Assembly (NCBI GenBank): GCA_035512155.1
Contig: DATKEN010000031.1
Span: 62,001 to 126,000, forward strand
Direction of reading: 5' to 3'
DNA from: JABCYV01 sp035512155
GTDB taxonomy: Bacteria; Acidobacteriota; Terriglobia; Terriglobales; Acidobacteriaceae
Length of the DNA: 64,000 nucleotides
The notes below the pieces were generated by a model, which was not told the origin of the DNA, made no database searches, and saw only the letters and a list, made by a program, of their open reading frames with translations. The position numbers were made by a program, and so were the translations under genes. Every line of letters starts with the position of its first letter. The first letter of the stretch is position 1. Below are positions 26,212 through 34,986 of the stretch, piece by piece.

Positions 26212-27027
26212 TCACTCTGTGTTTTTTGCGGGCACGGCAAGTCCCAAATCTTTCATCACCATCTGCAGATCTTTCCAGGCTTCTTTTTTCTGGCGCGGAT
26301 CGCGCAATAAGAACGCCGGATGATAGGTCACAGCCAGCTTTGTCCCACGGAAGTCGTACCATTGACCGCGGAGCTCGGACATGGGGGCATTAATGGCCAA
26401 CAGCGTCTTCGCCGCCACTGCGCCTAACGCCACAATGGCCTTCGGCTGGATCACGGCGATTTGCCGCATCAAAAACGGAGAACAGGTTTCGCATTCTTCG
26501 CGCTCCGGAGTGCGGTTTCCCGGCGGCCGGCACTTGATGATATTGGCGATGTACACGTCTTCGCGCCGCAGTCCCATGGCCTTGATCATGTTGTTGAGCA
26601 ACTGGCCGGCGCGCCCCACAAAGGGCTCGCCCTGTTGATCTTCGTCTGCGCCGGGAGCTTCGCCAATAAACATGAGATCGGCTTGCGGATTGCCCACGCC
26701 GAAGACAATCTGCTTGCGCCCCTGTTTGTGGAGGGGGCAGCGGGTGCAATCACCCAGATCTTCGCGGATCAGCCGCAGCGCTTTGGCGGAATCCGCGATC
26801 CCGGTCTGAGGTTTCGGGCTTCCTACCTCAAACGCGCGTTCCTCGCCGAGGGTTGCGTCAACGACAACTCTGGCTCTAGGCGTCATTTGTTCCGGTCTGA
26901 GATCTTGTGATTCCGGGCTAGCCGAAGGTGTGGGGGGCGTTTCGCGGCGATAGAAATCGTAGATACCCAGTTCGTTGTAGTAACGGATGCGTTCGGCGAG
27001 CGCGCGGCGGAGTTGGGGATCCAGCAC
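26212..27027 (-). CDS. Uracil-DNA glycosylase, iron-sulfur type (family 4-like)
   Basis: The 271-aa protein has an extra N-terminal ~80 residues before the UDG domain. Four cysteines for a 4Fe-4S cluster are at C94, C97, C166 and C182. Motif A is GEAPGADEDQQGEPFVG (122-138) and motif B is HPAFLLR (236-242), as in family-4 enzymes that remove uracil from DNA. It starts 3 bp after coaBC and ends 54 bp before the priA start, so it belongs to the housekeeping operon. Confidence 0.92.
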   Translation of the reverse strand: MLDPQLRRALAERIRYYNELGIYDFYRRETPPTPSASPESQDLRPEQMTPRARVVVDATLGEERAFEVGSPKPQTGIADSAKALRLIREDLGDCTRCPLHKQGRKQIVFGVGNPQADLMFIGEAPGADEDQQGEPFVGRAGQLLNNMIKAMGLRREDVYIANIIKCRPPGNRTPEREECETCSPFLMRQIAVIQPKAIVALGAVAAKTLLAINAPMSELRGQWYDFRGTKLAVTYHPAFLLRDPRQKKEAWKDLQMVMKDLGLAVPAKNTE

Positions 27028-27030
27028 GCG

Positions 27031-28266
27031 TTACTTTCCAGCACGGGCGGGTATGTTCTGCAGCTTTCGCAGGCGGACAATCTGATCGAGCACGCGCTGC
27101 GCCACTTCCCACTTGGTAGTTTCGGGCACTTCCACGACCTCGCCGTGGGTGATGATTGTAACCGCGTTCCGCTCTGAATCGAAGCCGACGCCTTCTTGAG
27201 AGACGTCATTGACCACGATTGCATCCAGCGATTTGGAAGCCAGTTTCTTGCGGGCATTTTCCAGAACATTTTCAGTCTCGGCCGCAAAGCCGACTACAAT
27301 CTGCGGTCGCGCAATCTGCGTTTGTTTGTGACGCGCCACTTCCGCCAGAATATCTACTGTAGGTTCGAGATCCAACGAAACTGGACCAGTGCGCTTAATC
27401 TTTTGCGACGCGGGAGATTTCGGCCGATAGTCCGACACAGCCGCGGTCTTGATAACAATTGTGGCTTCGGGCAAAAGTTTCAGGACGGCCTGGCGCATCT
27501 CGTCAGCGGATTCCACGCGTGTGACTTCAGCCGCTCCCGGCGGTGTCAGCGAGGTAGGACCGCTGATCAGCAACGCCCGCGCGCCGCGGCGTAGGGCCGC
27601 TTCGGCCAGCGCGTACCCCATGCGGCCACTCGACCGGTTGGTCAGATAGCGCACAGGGTCGATCTTTTCGCGTGTCGGGCCCGCAGTGATCAATACGGTC
27701 TCACCTGCGAGATCTTGCGAGGTCCCCAGCGCTTCCATGGTTGCGGCAATAATCGCTTCGTTATCAGCTAGCCGGCCGGGACCAGTCATGCCGCAGGCCA
27801 GGTAACCCTCGTCCGGTTCGACCACCCGCACCCCACGCGCCTTCAGGATCTCCACGTTCGTCCGCGTGGCTGGATGGTTCCACATGTTTACATTCATGGC
27901 GGGAGCTACCACGACGGGAGCTGTGGTGGCTAAATAGAGTGTAGTCAGGAAATCAGATGCAATGCCCTGGGCGAACTTGGCGAGCAGATCCGCGGTTGCG
28001 GGCGCGACCAGCAGCGCATCAATCGACTGCGCCACGGCGATGTGTTCGACTGCCGAATCGATATTGGGCTCGATGTTCTCTCCGGCGAACATCTCAGTAA
28101 TAACTTTCTGACCCGAAAGAGCGGCGAAGGTCAGCGGACGGACAAATTCCTGTGCGGCGCGAGTCATGATGACTTGCACGTGGACGCCGCGTTCCTGCAA
28201 CAGACGCACAATTTCCGCCGCCTTGTATGCCGCGATTCCGCCACTGACGCCCAGTGCAACTTTCAT
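27031..28266 (-). CDS. coaBC: Bifunctional phosphopantothenoylcysteine decarboxylase/phosphopantothenate-cysteine ligase
   Basis: The 411-aa fusion has the CoaC flavoprotein domain first (1-185: VSGGIAAYKAAEIVRLL, VAPAMNVNMW with the PAMN motif, and the ACGMTGPGRL lid). The CoaB ligase domain follows (190-405: ITAGPTREKIDPVRYLTNRSSG and TAAVSDYRP). It makes 4'-phosphopantetheine from 4'-phosphopantothenate, cysteine and CTP. Its place after rpoZ is the common bacterial order. Confidence 0.96.
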   Translation of the reverse strand: MKVALGVSGGIAAYKAAEIVRLLQERGVHVQVIMTRAAQEFVRPLTFAALSGQKVITEMFAGENIEPNIDSAVEHIAVAQSIDALLVAPATADLLAKFAQGIASDFLTTLYLATTAPVVVAPAMNVNMWNHPATRTNVEILKARGVRVVEPDEGYLACGMTGPGRLADNEAIIAATMEALGTSQDLAGETVLITAGPTREKIDPVRYLTNRSSGRMGYALAEAALRRGARALLISGPTSLTPPGAAEVTRVESADEMRQAVLKLLPEATIVIKTAAVSDYRPKSPASQKIKRTGPVSLDLEPTVDILAEVARHKQTQIARPQIVVGFAAETENVLENARKKLASKSLDAIVVNDVSQEGVGFDSERNAVTIITHGEVVEVPETTKWEVAQRVLDQIVRLRKLQNIPARAGK

Positions 28267-28350
28267 AGGATCTCCCGTGCCGCCGATCCGCGCATAAAAC
28301 CCGGTTCGCCTTTCATAGTTTTGATTGCTATGCGGAGGAGTAGGATTCGG

Positions 28351-28587
28351 CTATTCCTTAGCTAAGGCCTTATCCAGCATTTCATTGGCTACTTCCGCCG
28401 GAGACCGGGGGATTTCCGGGATCAGCCACTTTACCTTGCCCGCCTTAATCTCATCCTGCGCGATTCGGCAAGGCTTGCGCGAATGTGTTTCGATGACGGG
28501 CGGCGCTCCACCCTGCAATTGCCGCGCGCGCCGCGCTGCCACCAGGATGTACCGATAGTTGCTGTCGAACCCTTCCATCAACTTCAT
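28351..28587 (-). CDS. rpoZ: DNA-directed RNA polymerase omega subunit
   Basis: The product is 78 aa from ATG 28587 (MKLMEGFDSNYRYILVAARRARQLQGG); GGGAG lies 7 bases upstream. The pattern N-Y-R-Y-I-L-V-A..RARQL followed by a KW/IPEIPRS tail is the omega form common in Acidobacteriota and relatives. It assists folding of the beta-prime subunit and is part of the ppGpp site. It starts 17 bp inside the 3' side of gmk, overlapping no conserved part. Confidence 0.92.
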   Translation of the reverse strand: MKLMEGFDSNYRYILVAARRARQLQGGAPPVIETHSRKPCRIAQDEIKAGKVKWLIPEIPRSPAEVANEMLDKALAKE

Positions 28588-28603
28588 GATTTTCTCCCTG
28601 CCG

Positions 28604-29293
28604 TTAGCGTGCCGCCGTAGTTGCAAACGAGGCCAAAATGGGTTGCAAGCGTTCCCGCACGTTGTTTAAACGGCAACGTTCGGCCCTGGCCAGCATGTTG
28701 TCATCCTCGGCGGACCTTTGTTCTCGAACTCCTGAGTGCTTCAGCCGTTCCGCCAGAAGGATCGACTGCAGCGCTTGGATGGAATCATCCAGGCGGTCGT
28801 TCACCAAAATATAGTCGTATTTCGGGTAATTCTCAATCTCCCGAGTGGCCGTGGCCAAACGGCGATGAATTACGGCCTCCGAATCCTGGCCCCGGTCGCG
28901 TAAGCGAGATTCCAGTTCCGTACGATTCGGCGGCAAAATGAAGATGCTGACTGCGTCGGGGATCTTCTGCTTGATCTGCGCTGCTCCTTGGACATCAATG
29001 TCCAGTAACAAATCGTGCTTTCTCTGTTTGGCCTTCTCCAAATAATGCTTCGCTGTGCCGTAGTAGTTGCCGAATACATCGGCATACTCCAGAAAGTCGC
29101 CATTCTTGATCATTTGCTCGAACTCTGCGCGCGAGACAAAGAAATATTCCCTTCCGTTCTGCTCGTTACCGCGCGGCGGCCTGGTTGTATACGAGACGGA
29201 GAAATCGAGGTCCGGAACAATCTGCCGCGCCCGATTTACCAGGGTCGATTTGCCCGAGCCGGAAGGGGCCGAGATGATGTACACCGTCGTCAT
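28604..29293 (-). CDS. gmk: Guanylate kinase
   Basis: The 229-aa protein has the P-loop SAPSGSGKST at 8-17, the GMP-binding TTRPPRGNEQNGREYFFVS segment and LLDIDVQGA. It converts GMP to GDP with ATP. The C-terminal ~25 residues extend past the usual 205-aa length. Its ATG overlaps the yicC stop by 4 bases, and rpoZ follows, a conserved order. Confidence 0.96.
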   Translation of the reverse strand: MTTVYIISAPSGSGKSTLVNRARQIVPDLDFSVSYTTRPPRGNEQNGREYFFVSRAEFEQMIKNGDFLEYADVFGNYYGTAKHYLEKAKQRKHDLLLDIDVQGAAQIKQKIPDAVSIFILPPNRTELESRLRDRGQDSEAVIHRRLATATREIENYPKYDYILVNDRLDDSIQALQSILLAERLKHSGVREQRSAEDDNMLARAERCRLNNVRERLQPILASFATTAAR

Positions 29294-30192
29294 TCGAGGT
29301 TCTGCACCTGCTCGCGGGCCTTTTCGATCTCAGTCTTGATGACCAGCCCCATCTCGGTGATTTTCAGAGCCTCGCCCGCCAGTCCCGAAGTCTTCGAAAG
29401 CAGCGTATTGGCTTCACGATTCATCTCCTGCAGCAAAAAATCCAGCTTCTTTCCGACCTCGCCACCCTCATCGAGCAGGCCCAGAAAATGTTTAACGTGC
29501 GTATCCAGGCGGACCAACTCCTCCTGGATGTCGCTGCGATCCACAAGCAATGCCGCTTCCTGCAGAATGCGTTCCGGCTCAACCTGTGCGCCGATCAACT
29601 CTTGCATGCGGCCTCGGAGCCTCTCCACATAAGTCTGCAGCACCGCCCGGCGATGCTGCTCAACTCCTTCGAATGCCTTGGTCACATGGGCCATGCGTTG
29701 CCGTAACTCCCGTTCAATACCGCGGCCTTCCTCTTCCCGCATCTGGTTCAGCTGGCTAAGAACCTCCTCCACCTTGGCCAGCACGGAGGCTTCCACTTGA
29801 CCGTTGGCGGGGAGAGCCGCGGTGTCGAGAGCGCCCGGCATACGCAGAACCGCATTCAAGTCGAGTGGCGCCGCCAGACCGTACTCTGCCGCGGCAACGC
29901 GAAATGCCTGAATGTAGCCGCCCACGATCTGCCGGTTCAGTGAAAAGCCCTCGCTTCCACCGCGCTCCAGATTCAATGTCAGCTCCACGTGACCCCGTCC
30001 CAGTTTGTCTTTCAGCAGCCTGCGCAATTTCATTTCCAGCGAGTCGCTGTCGCTGGGCATGCGGAAATGCACATCCAGAAAACGATGATTCACCGACTTC
30101 AGCGACAGAGTGAAACTAAGCTGGCCGTTGCCCTGCGTATCCGTAACCTGTCCCTTAACCTGGGCGAAACCCGTCATGGAGCGGATGGCCAT
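29290..30192 (-). CDS. yicC: YicC family endoribonuclease
   Basis: This 300-aa protein begins MAIRSMTGFAQVKG, the YicC signature, and ends with the conserved DUF1732-type region (VGKKLDFLLQEMNREANTLLSKT and KTEIEKAREQVQNLE). E. coli YicC is an endoribonuclease linked to small-RNA turnover. It is coupled to gmk by a 4-base overlap and lies 13 bp downstream of the MsbA-like exporter gene. Confidence 0.95.
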   Translation of the reverse strand: MAIRSMTGFAQVKGQVTDTQGNGQLSFTLSLKSVNHRFLDVHFRMPSDSDSLEMKLRRLLKDKLGRGHVELTLNLERGGSEGFSLNRQIVGGYIQAFRVAAAEYGLAAPLDLNAVLRMPGALDTAALPANGQVEASVLAKVEEVLSQLNQMREEEGRGIERELRQRMAHVTKAFEGVEQHRRAVLQTYVERLRGRMQELIGAQVEPERILQEAALLVDRSDIQEELVRLDTHVKHFLGLLDEGGEVGKKLDFLLQEMNREANTLLSKTSGLAGEALKITEMGLVIKTEIEKAREQVQNLE

Positions 30193-30205
30193 ATTTAGTC
30201 TTACC

Positions 30206-32050
30206 CTAATGTCCTACGCCAGCCTTGGGTTGTTCCAATTCTACAAACTGCAGATCGTGCAAACGGCGATAAGTACCGAGTTTCTGCATCAGTTCTTCGT
30301 GCGCGCCAATATCCGTGATGGTGCCGCTCTCCAACACGACGATGCGGTCAGCGCGCCGGACCGTCGAAAGCCGGTGCGCAATCACGAAAACCGTGCGGCC
30401 CGTCATCAGGTTCTGGAGGGCCGACTGCACCAAAGCCTCGGACTCGCTATCCAGCGCCGACGTGGCTTCGTCAAGAATCAGAATCGGCGCATTTTTCAGC
30501 AAGGCCCGTGCAATGGCAATCCGCTGCCGCTCGCCACCCGAAAGCCGCACCCCGCGCTCTCCAATCACGGTATCGTAGCCCGCTGGCAGTTCCATAATAA
30601 AGTCGTGCGCTAATGCGGCACGGGCCGCCGCCTCGACCTGCTTTTGCGAGACACTGGGCTGCCCGTACGCAATATTGTTGCGCAGACTGTCGTTAAAGAG
30701 CACTGTCTCCTGGGTGACTACGCCGATCTGCGAACGTAACGACGCCAGGGTGGTGTCGCGTACATCGCGTCCGTCAATCAGCAGCCGCCCCGAAGTTACG
30801 TCAAAGAATCGCGGGATCAGATGCACCAGAGTGCTTTTGCCCGCGCCGCTCGAACCCACTACAGCCAGCACCTCACCCGCTGTCACTTCCAGGTTGATAT
30901 CACGCAGGATCTCCCGCGAACCATCGCCGTTGGCCTCGTAGGAGAAGCAAACGTCTTCAAAGCGGATGCTGTGAGAGAACGCAGGGATCGGTTTCGCACT
31001 CGCTTTCTCCGGAACTTCATCTTCCGTGTCCATGAACTTAAAGATTTCAGACGATGCGCCCAGCGCCTGCTGAAAATTGTTATTGAACAGGGCGAATTTC
31101 CGTACCGGGTCATAGAGCTTGAAGACCGCGACAATGAAAGCCAGGAATGTTCCTGCGGTGAAAACGTGATGATTAATCTGCTCGCGGCCGAGCAGTAGCA
31201 GAAGGGCGATAGCGATGGCGCCAAAAATATCCATCAGGGGTGAGCTGATCGCCGCCGCTGCCACCGACCGCAGATTTGCTCGCAGAAGCCGCTGCCCCGC
31301 CTTACGGAAGCGCGCGATTTCCCATGACTCCATGCTGAAAGCCTTCACAATACGGTTGCCAGTGATGGTTTCATGGAGGATGTTCTGAATGTCTGCCAGC
31401 TTATCCTGACCGCGGCGCGTGGTTTGCCGTACCCGCCGGCCAATCCTCCCGGCAGAAAAAATAATGAAAGGCACAAACAGCAGCAACACCCACGCCAGTT
31501 TTCCGCCCAACAGCACCACCACGATCGCGGTAAAGATCAAGGTAAAAAACTGCTGCAGAAACTCGGCCAGCACGCTCGACATGGCGTACTGCACGCGTTC
31601 GATGTCATTAACGATCGTAGATACCAGAGTTCCGGTGGTGTGGTTCTGAAAAAAAGTCGCCGAGCGGCGCAGGATGGAGTTATATAAATCGTCGCGCAGA
31701 TCCGTGATCATCCCAAATCCTGCGCAGTTCACCAGGTACGTGCCGGCGTAGTCCAAAATGCCCTTCAGTACAGTTGCAGACACCAGCGCAAACGCAACCA
31801 CGGTCCAAGGATTCTGGAAGTGAGCTGGAACAAATTGCTGCAGGAAAACCGTGCTACTCGTACCAGGAACCTTGAAGAGCTGCATTTGGCGAGTGGGGGA
31901 CGCCGGATTCAAGACCCGATCGAAAATGGGGCCGATCAGCAGTACCCGAAAAGCGTCCAGCAGCCCCACCGCCGCCATCAATAGCACCGAAGAGAAAAAC
32001 TGCCACCAGTACGGAAGGACGTAACGTACAAGGCGGGTCAGTTGCCGCAT
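30206..32050 (-). CDS. ABC exporter, fused membrane and ATP-binding domains (MsbA/lipid flippase-like)
   Basis: The 614-aa half-transporter has a six-helix exporter domain (about 15-335) and a nucleotide-binding domain (about 360-600). The latter has Walker A GSSGAGKST, signature LSGGERQR and Walker B ILILDEATSALD. The best general match is the MsbA/lipid A-core flippase group, but drug or peptide export cannot be excluded. It works as a homodimer in the inner membrane. It starts the run leading into yicC-gmk-rpoZ. Confidence 0.9.
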   Translation of the reverse strand: MRQLTRLVRYVLPYWWQFFSSVLLMAAVGLLDAFRVLLIGPIFDRVLNPASPTRQMQLFKVPGTSSTVFLQQFVPAHFQNPWTVVAFALVSATVLKGILDYAGTYLVNCAGFGMITDLRDDLYNSILRRSATFFQNHTTGTLVSTIVNDIERVQYAMSSVLAEFLQQFFTLIFTAIVVVLLGGKLAWVLLLFVPFIIFSAGRIGRRVRQTTRRGQDKLADIQNILHETITGNRIVKAFSMESWEIARFRKAGQRLLRANLRSVAAAAISSPLMDIFGAIAIALLLLLGREQINHHVFTAGTFLAFIVAVFKLYDPVRKFALFNNNFQQALGASSEIFKFMDTEDEVPEKASAKPIPAFSHSIRFEDVCFSYEANGDGSREILRDINLEVTAGEVLAVVGSSGAGKSTLVHLIPRFFDVTSGRLLIDGRDVRDTTLASLRSQIGVVTQETVLFNDSLRNNIAYGQPSVSQKQVEAAARAALAHDFIMELPAGYDTVIGERGVRLSGGERQRIAIARALLKNAPILILDEATSALDSESEALVQSALQNLMTGRTVFVIAHRLSTVRRADRIVVLESGTITDIGAHEELMQKLGTYRRLHDLQFVELEQPKAGVGH

Positions 32051-32210
32051 GGGGGGTTCCCGATGCGAAGCCGGACGCGGCCCGCTGCGGATGGAATCAG
32101 CATACTTGACAATCTCTTATTCTACTGTAGAGACTCGACCTCTGGCGCCAGACATCGGACGCAGATGTCAAACCCTCACACCCACATGGGAAAGTCGGCA
32201 ATCCGATTTC

Positions 32211-33146
32211 CTACTTCGGGCTGTCCCGGTGCATCACCTTGACCCGATATCCCGCTGTGCGCAGGCCTTTGCCCACATCCTCGGCAATCATCACCGAACG
32301 ATGCTGGCCCCCGGTGCAGCCGAAAGTAATGGTTAGATAGCTCTTGCCCTCCCGGATGTAGTGCGGCAACAGATACACCAGTAATTCGGAAATCCGCCGG
32401 ATAAATTCCCTGGTTTGGGGAAATGACCGGATGTACTTCGCCACCTTGGGATCTCGTCCCGTGAGCGGGCGAAACTCGGGCACGAAGTGAGGGTTGGGCA
32501 AGAAGCGGACGTCAAACATCAGGTCCGCATCTTCTGGCACCCCGTGTTTGAAACCGAAACTAACACAGGAAACCAGGAGATCTTTACCCGATTTCTGTTT
32601 CCGGAACCGTTCGGTAATGTAGGAACGCAGTTCATGAACGTTGAATTTGGAAGTATCAATCACCAGATCGGCGATGGCGCGAATGGGCCGCAGATGCTGG
32701 CGCTCGGCGGCAAGCGACGACTTTACCGGAGCATCAGTACCGAGTGGGTGCGGGCGGCGAGTCTCGCTATAGCGGCGCAGGAGGATCGACTCGTCCGCTT
32801 CGAGAAAGATCATCTTGGTCGGCAGCATGCGCTTCACCGACTTCACGATGGCGGGTAGTTCTTCCAGTTGTGAGCCTTCGCGGACGTCAACCACCAGGGC
32901 GGTACGTTCGATCTCCGAAGACTGCCCCACCAGTTCGGCAAAGCGTGGCATCAGCTCTACGGGAAGATTGTCTACACAGTAGTAGCCGAGATCCTCAAAA
33001 GCCTTGAGCACTGAAGCTTTGCCCGACCCGCTCATTCCGGTGATGATCACCAGTTCGCCTGGCGGGCGGGGGACCGTGGGCGCGGTGGTGGGGGCAGTTT
33101 TCTTTGGTTTCCGCTTGATTCTTCGGGTGAGCCTGCGCCGGGCCAT
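32211..33146 (-). CDS. rapZ: RapZ-family RNase adapter / nucleotide-binding protein (YvcJ-like)
   Basis: The 311-aa protein has an N-terminal P-loop ITGMSGSGKASVLKAFEDLGYYCVDNLP, in which Ala replaces the usual Ser/Thr after Lys. The conserved C-terminal FGCTGGQHRSVMIAEDV is the RapZ signature. E. coli RapZ directs RNase E to GlmZ, while B. subtilis YvcJ hydrolyses GTP. The first ~28 residues are basic and Pro/Thr-rich, an extension not found in E. coli. It is separated by 160 bp from the exporter gene. Confidence 0.93.
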   Translation of the reverse strand: MARRRLTRRIKRKPKKTAPTTAPTVPRPPGELVIITGMSGSGKASVLKAFEDLGYYCVDNLPVELMPRFAELVGQSSEIERTALVVDVREGSQLEELPAIVKSVKRMLPTKMIFLEADESILLRRYSETRRPHPLGTDAPVKSSLAAERQHLRPIRAIADLVIDTSKFNVHELRSYITERFRKQKSGKDLLVSCVSFGFKHGVPEDADLMFDVRFLPNPHFVPEFRPLTGRDPKVAKYIRSFPQTREFIRRISELLVYLLPHYIREGKSYLTITFGCTGGQHRSVMIAEDVGKGLRTAGYRVKVMHRDSPK

Positions 33147-33213
33147 CTCGGCCGATGGTAGCAGGGACAGTTAGGGGCCGCTAGTTGCTGGAATGGTTGC
33201 ATGCCCGAGTTTC

Positions 33214-33939
33214 TTATGGCTTGCCGGCGCTCCTGGCAGCAGCCTTTTCCAGGCGAGTCACTTCGCCGGTCTCCAGGCTGTACACCGCTTCGATGATGGT
33301 CAGCTTGCCCTCGTCCAACTCGTGCTTGAGCACAGCACTGTGGGCCAGGATGTCGTTGGCACTCTGTCGGACATTCTCCCGCACTGCCGCGTCAATCAGT
33401 TCGTCGCCCTGGGCATGCTGTTTCGCGCGAATCACGGCGGGATCAATCTGGTCCACAATGGCTTGCAGGTTCGCCGTGGGCATCTTTTCGCCGGAGCAAG
33501 CCGCCTTCACCGCGCCGCAGTTGGTATGTCCCATAACCACGAGCACGCTGCTGGCCAGGTGCTCGACGGCGTAGTCGATGCTTCCAAGACCAATCGCATC
33601 AGCAATGTTGCCCGCCGAGCGCACCACAAATAAGTCCCCAGACTCTGATCGAAAAGCACCTCGGGCGCAACTCGGTTATCGGAACAACCGAGCACAACCA
33701 CTTTAGGATGCTGATCTTTCGCGAGCGAGTGGCGCAGTTGCACCAGGTTGCGAGCCTCGCCTTTTCCCCCTACGTACCTCTTGTTGCCGGACATCAGGTC
33801 TGCCCAGATCTTTTCCGCAGAGGGATATTGTGGTGCGGATGCGTCATCGCCGTGGGCTTTTCGCGGGAGCTTGCCCCTGGGCGACACTGATATTTGCTAA
33901 GAAAACCAGGATTACCAGGGATCGCAATACACGTTTCAT
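33214..33939 (-). pseudogene. Exported beta-carbonic anhydrase broken by two single-base frameshifts
   Basis: The true start is ATG 33939, preceded by GGGGAG and followed by a signal peptide (MKRVLRSLVILVFLANISVA). That frame stops after about 31 codons. Dropping one G from the G4 tract at 33874-33877 joins it to the frame encoding YPSAEKIWADLMSGNKRYVGG and VVVLGCSDNRVAPEVLFDQ (Zn Cys, Asp/Arg dyad). Adding one G to the G4 tract at 33636-33639 joins that to VVRSAGNIADAIG...VVMGHTNCGAV with the remaining Zn His and Cys. All catalytic residues of a periplasmic beta-CA are therefore present but in three frames. Both lesions lie in G4 runs, so sequencing error is as likely as real decay. Confidence 0.85.
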
Positions 33940-34042
33940 GGAAACTCCCCTGCTGCTTCCTCGAAGGATTTTTGGTGCGGCTACACAGGCGGACCTGCCC
34001 TTTTGCCACAGGCATGGAAGAAATGGAAACCCTGAGTGCGCG

Positions 34043-34243
34043 TCACACCCGGAATGGCGCGCTCAACAATCGCGCCGGCAAAAGTACCACTGCCCATACC
34101 AGGGCCAGCGCCCCATGTACAGCAATTCCCACCACCCGGAATGGCAAGAGCAGCAACCAGATAAAAGGGTAGAGCACGAGCGCCAACAGCGCCACCGGCC
34201 AGCACAACACGAAGAGCATGCACCAGAGGAGAAAGCTGAACAC
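34043..34243 (-). CDS. Small hydrophobic membrane protein
   Basis: The product is 66 aa and almost entirely hydrophobic, with two probable helices (VFSFLLWCMLFVLCWPVALL and FIWLLLLPFRVVGIAVHGAL). I chose GTG 34243 because a strong AAGGAGG lies 6 bases upstream. The frame extends further back to 34492, but that part overlaps the hydrolase gene and is not protein-like. It is not recognised. It lies between the hydrolase and the carbonic anhydrase remnant, all on the same strand. Confidence 0.6.
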   Translation of the reverse strand: MFSFLLWCMLFVLCWPVALLALVLYPFIWLLLLPFRVVGIAVHGALALVWAVVLLPARLLSAPFRV

Positions 34244-34313
34244 GGATGACCTCCTTAACTTCACTTTCTCTCCATTACGCGGCATCCCGTCGGAAAGTTC
34301 GAACAAAAGGACC

Positions 34314-34976
34314 CTACGCGGCCAAATGCTTTTTGAGAAAGCCGAGTGTTCGCAGCCCTGCATCGCGCCAGATGTCTCCACTGAAGCCGTGTCCTGCCCC
34401 GGGATAGATTTGCATCTCGTACACAATGCGCTTCTTCTCCAGGATCCTCTGCAGGTGATAAGCCTCTTCGACTGGGACCGTGTGATCAGCATCGCCGTGC
34501 AGGATCAAAACCGGACACAGCCGTCGCATGAAGAACTTCATCTCCTTGGGCAGACCACCAAAAAACTCCACCACCGCCCGAATTCGTGAATCAATAGCGG
34601 CTTGGGAGAGGGATAGATACGCGCCGAGAGAGAATCCCAGCAATCCGATGCCTTCCGCATCCACGTGCGGCTGCCGGGCCACAAAGCTCACGGAATCCCA
34701 CAGTGTCTTCATCCACACCGGAAAGTGCCGGAAGATGACGGCGCGATCGGTCTGAGTGGTTGAGGTGCGGTCGAAATAATGCAGCACGTAGACGGCGAAT
34801 CCCTGTGCTGCCATCAAGGTCGCCGGTTCGCTCATACTCGCATGTCCGCCCCCTGAACCATGCAATCCAATCACGGCGGGAAACTGTTGTCCGTTGCCGA
34901 TAGGCAGGAAGCAGTCCAGCCGAATGTCCTTGCCGCCGCTTTCGAAGGTGGCCTGGGATTGGGTTATGGGATACAT
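34314..34976 (-). CDS. Dienelactone hydrolase family protein (alpha/beta hydrolase)
   Basis: The product is 220 aa from ATG 34976 (MYPITQSQATFES); a TTG at 34997 inside the mtnA end is less likely. It has an oxyanion-hole-type GLHGSGGG, a nucleophile elbow GFSLGAY with Ser where classic dienelactone hydrolase has Cys, then an HGDADHTVP segment with the acid and an AGHGF His. The family hydrolyses varied esters and lactones, so the substrate is open. It starts 10 bp after the mtnA stop. Confidence 0.85.
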   Translation of the reverse strand: MYPITQSQATFESGGKDIRLDCFLPIGNGQQFPAVIGLHGSGGGHASMSEPATLMAAQGFAVYVLHYFDRTSTTQTDRAVIFRHFPVWMKTLWDSVSFVARQPHVDAEGIGLLGFSLGAYLSLSQAAIDSRIRAVVEFFGGLPKEMKFFMRRLCPVLILHGDADHTVPVEEAYHLQRILEKKRIVYEMQIYPGAGHGFSGDIWRDAGLRTLGFLKKHLAA

Positions 34977-34986
34977 ACCCTGATCG

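Noticed and set aside
33636..33877. Programmed phase variation of the carbonic anhydrase
   Set aside because: The tracts are only four G long, too short for typical slippage switching; pseudogene or sequencing error is simpler.
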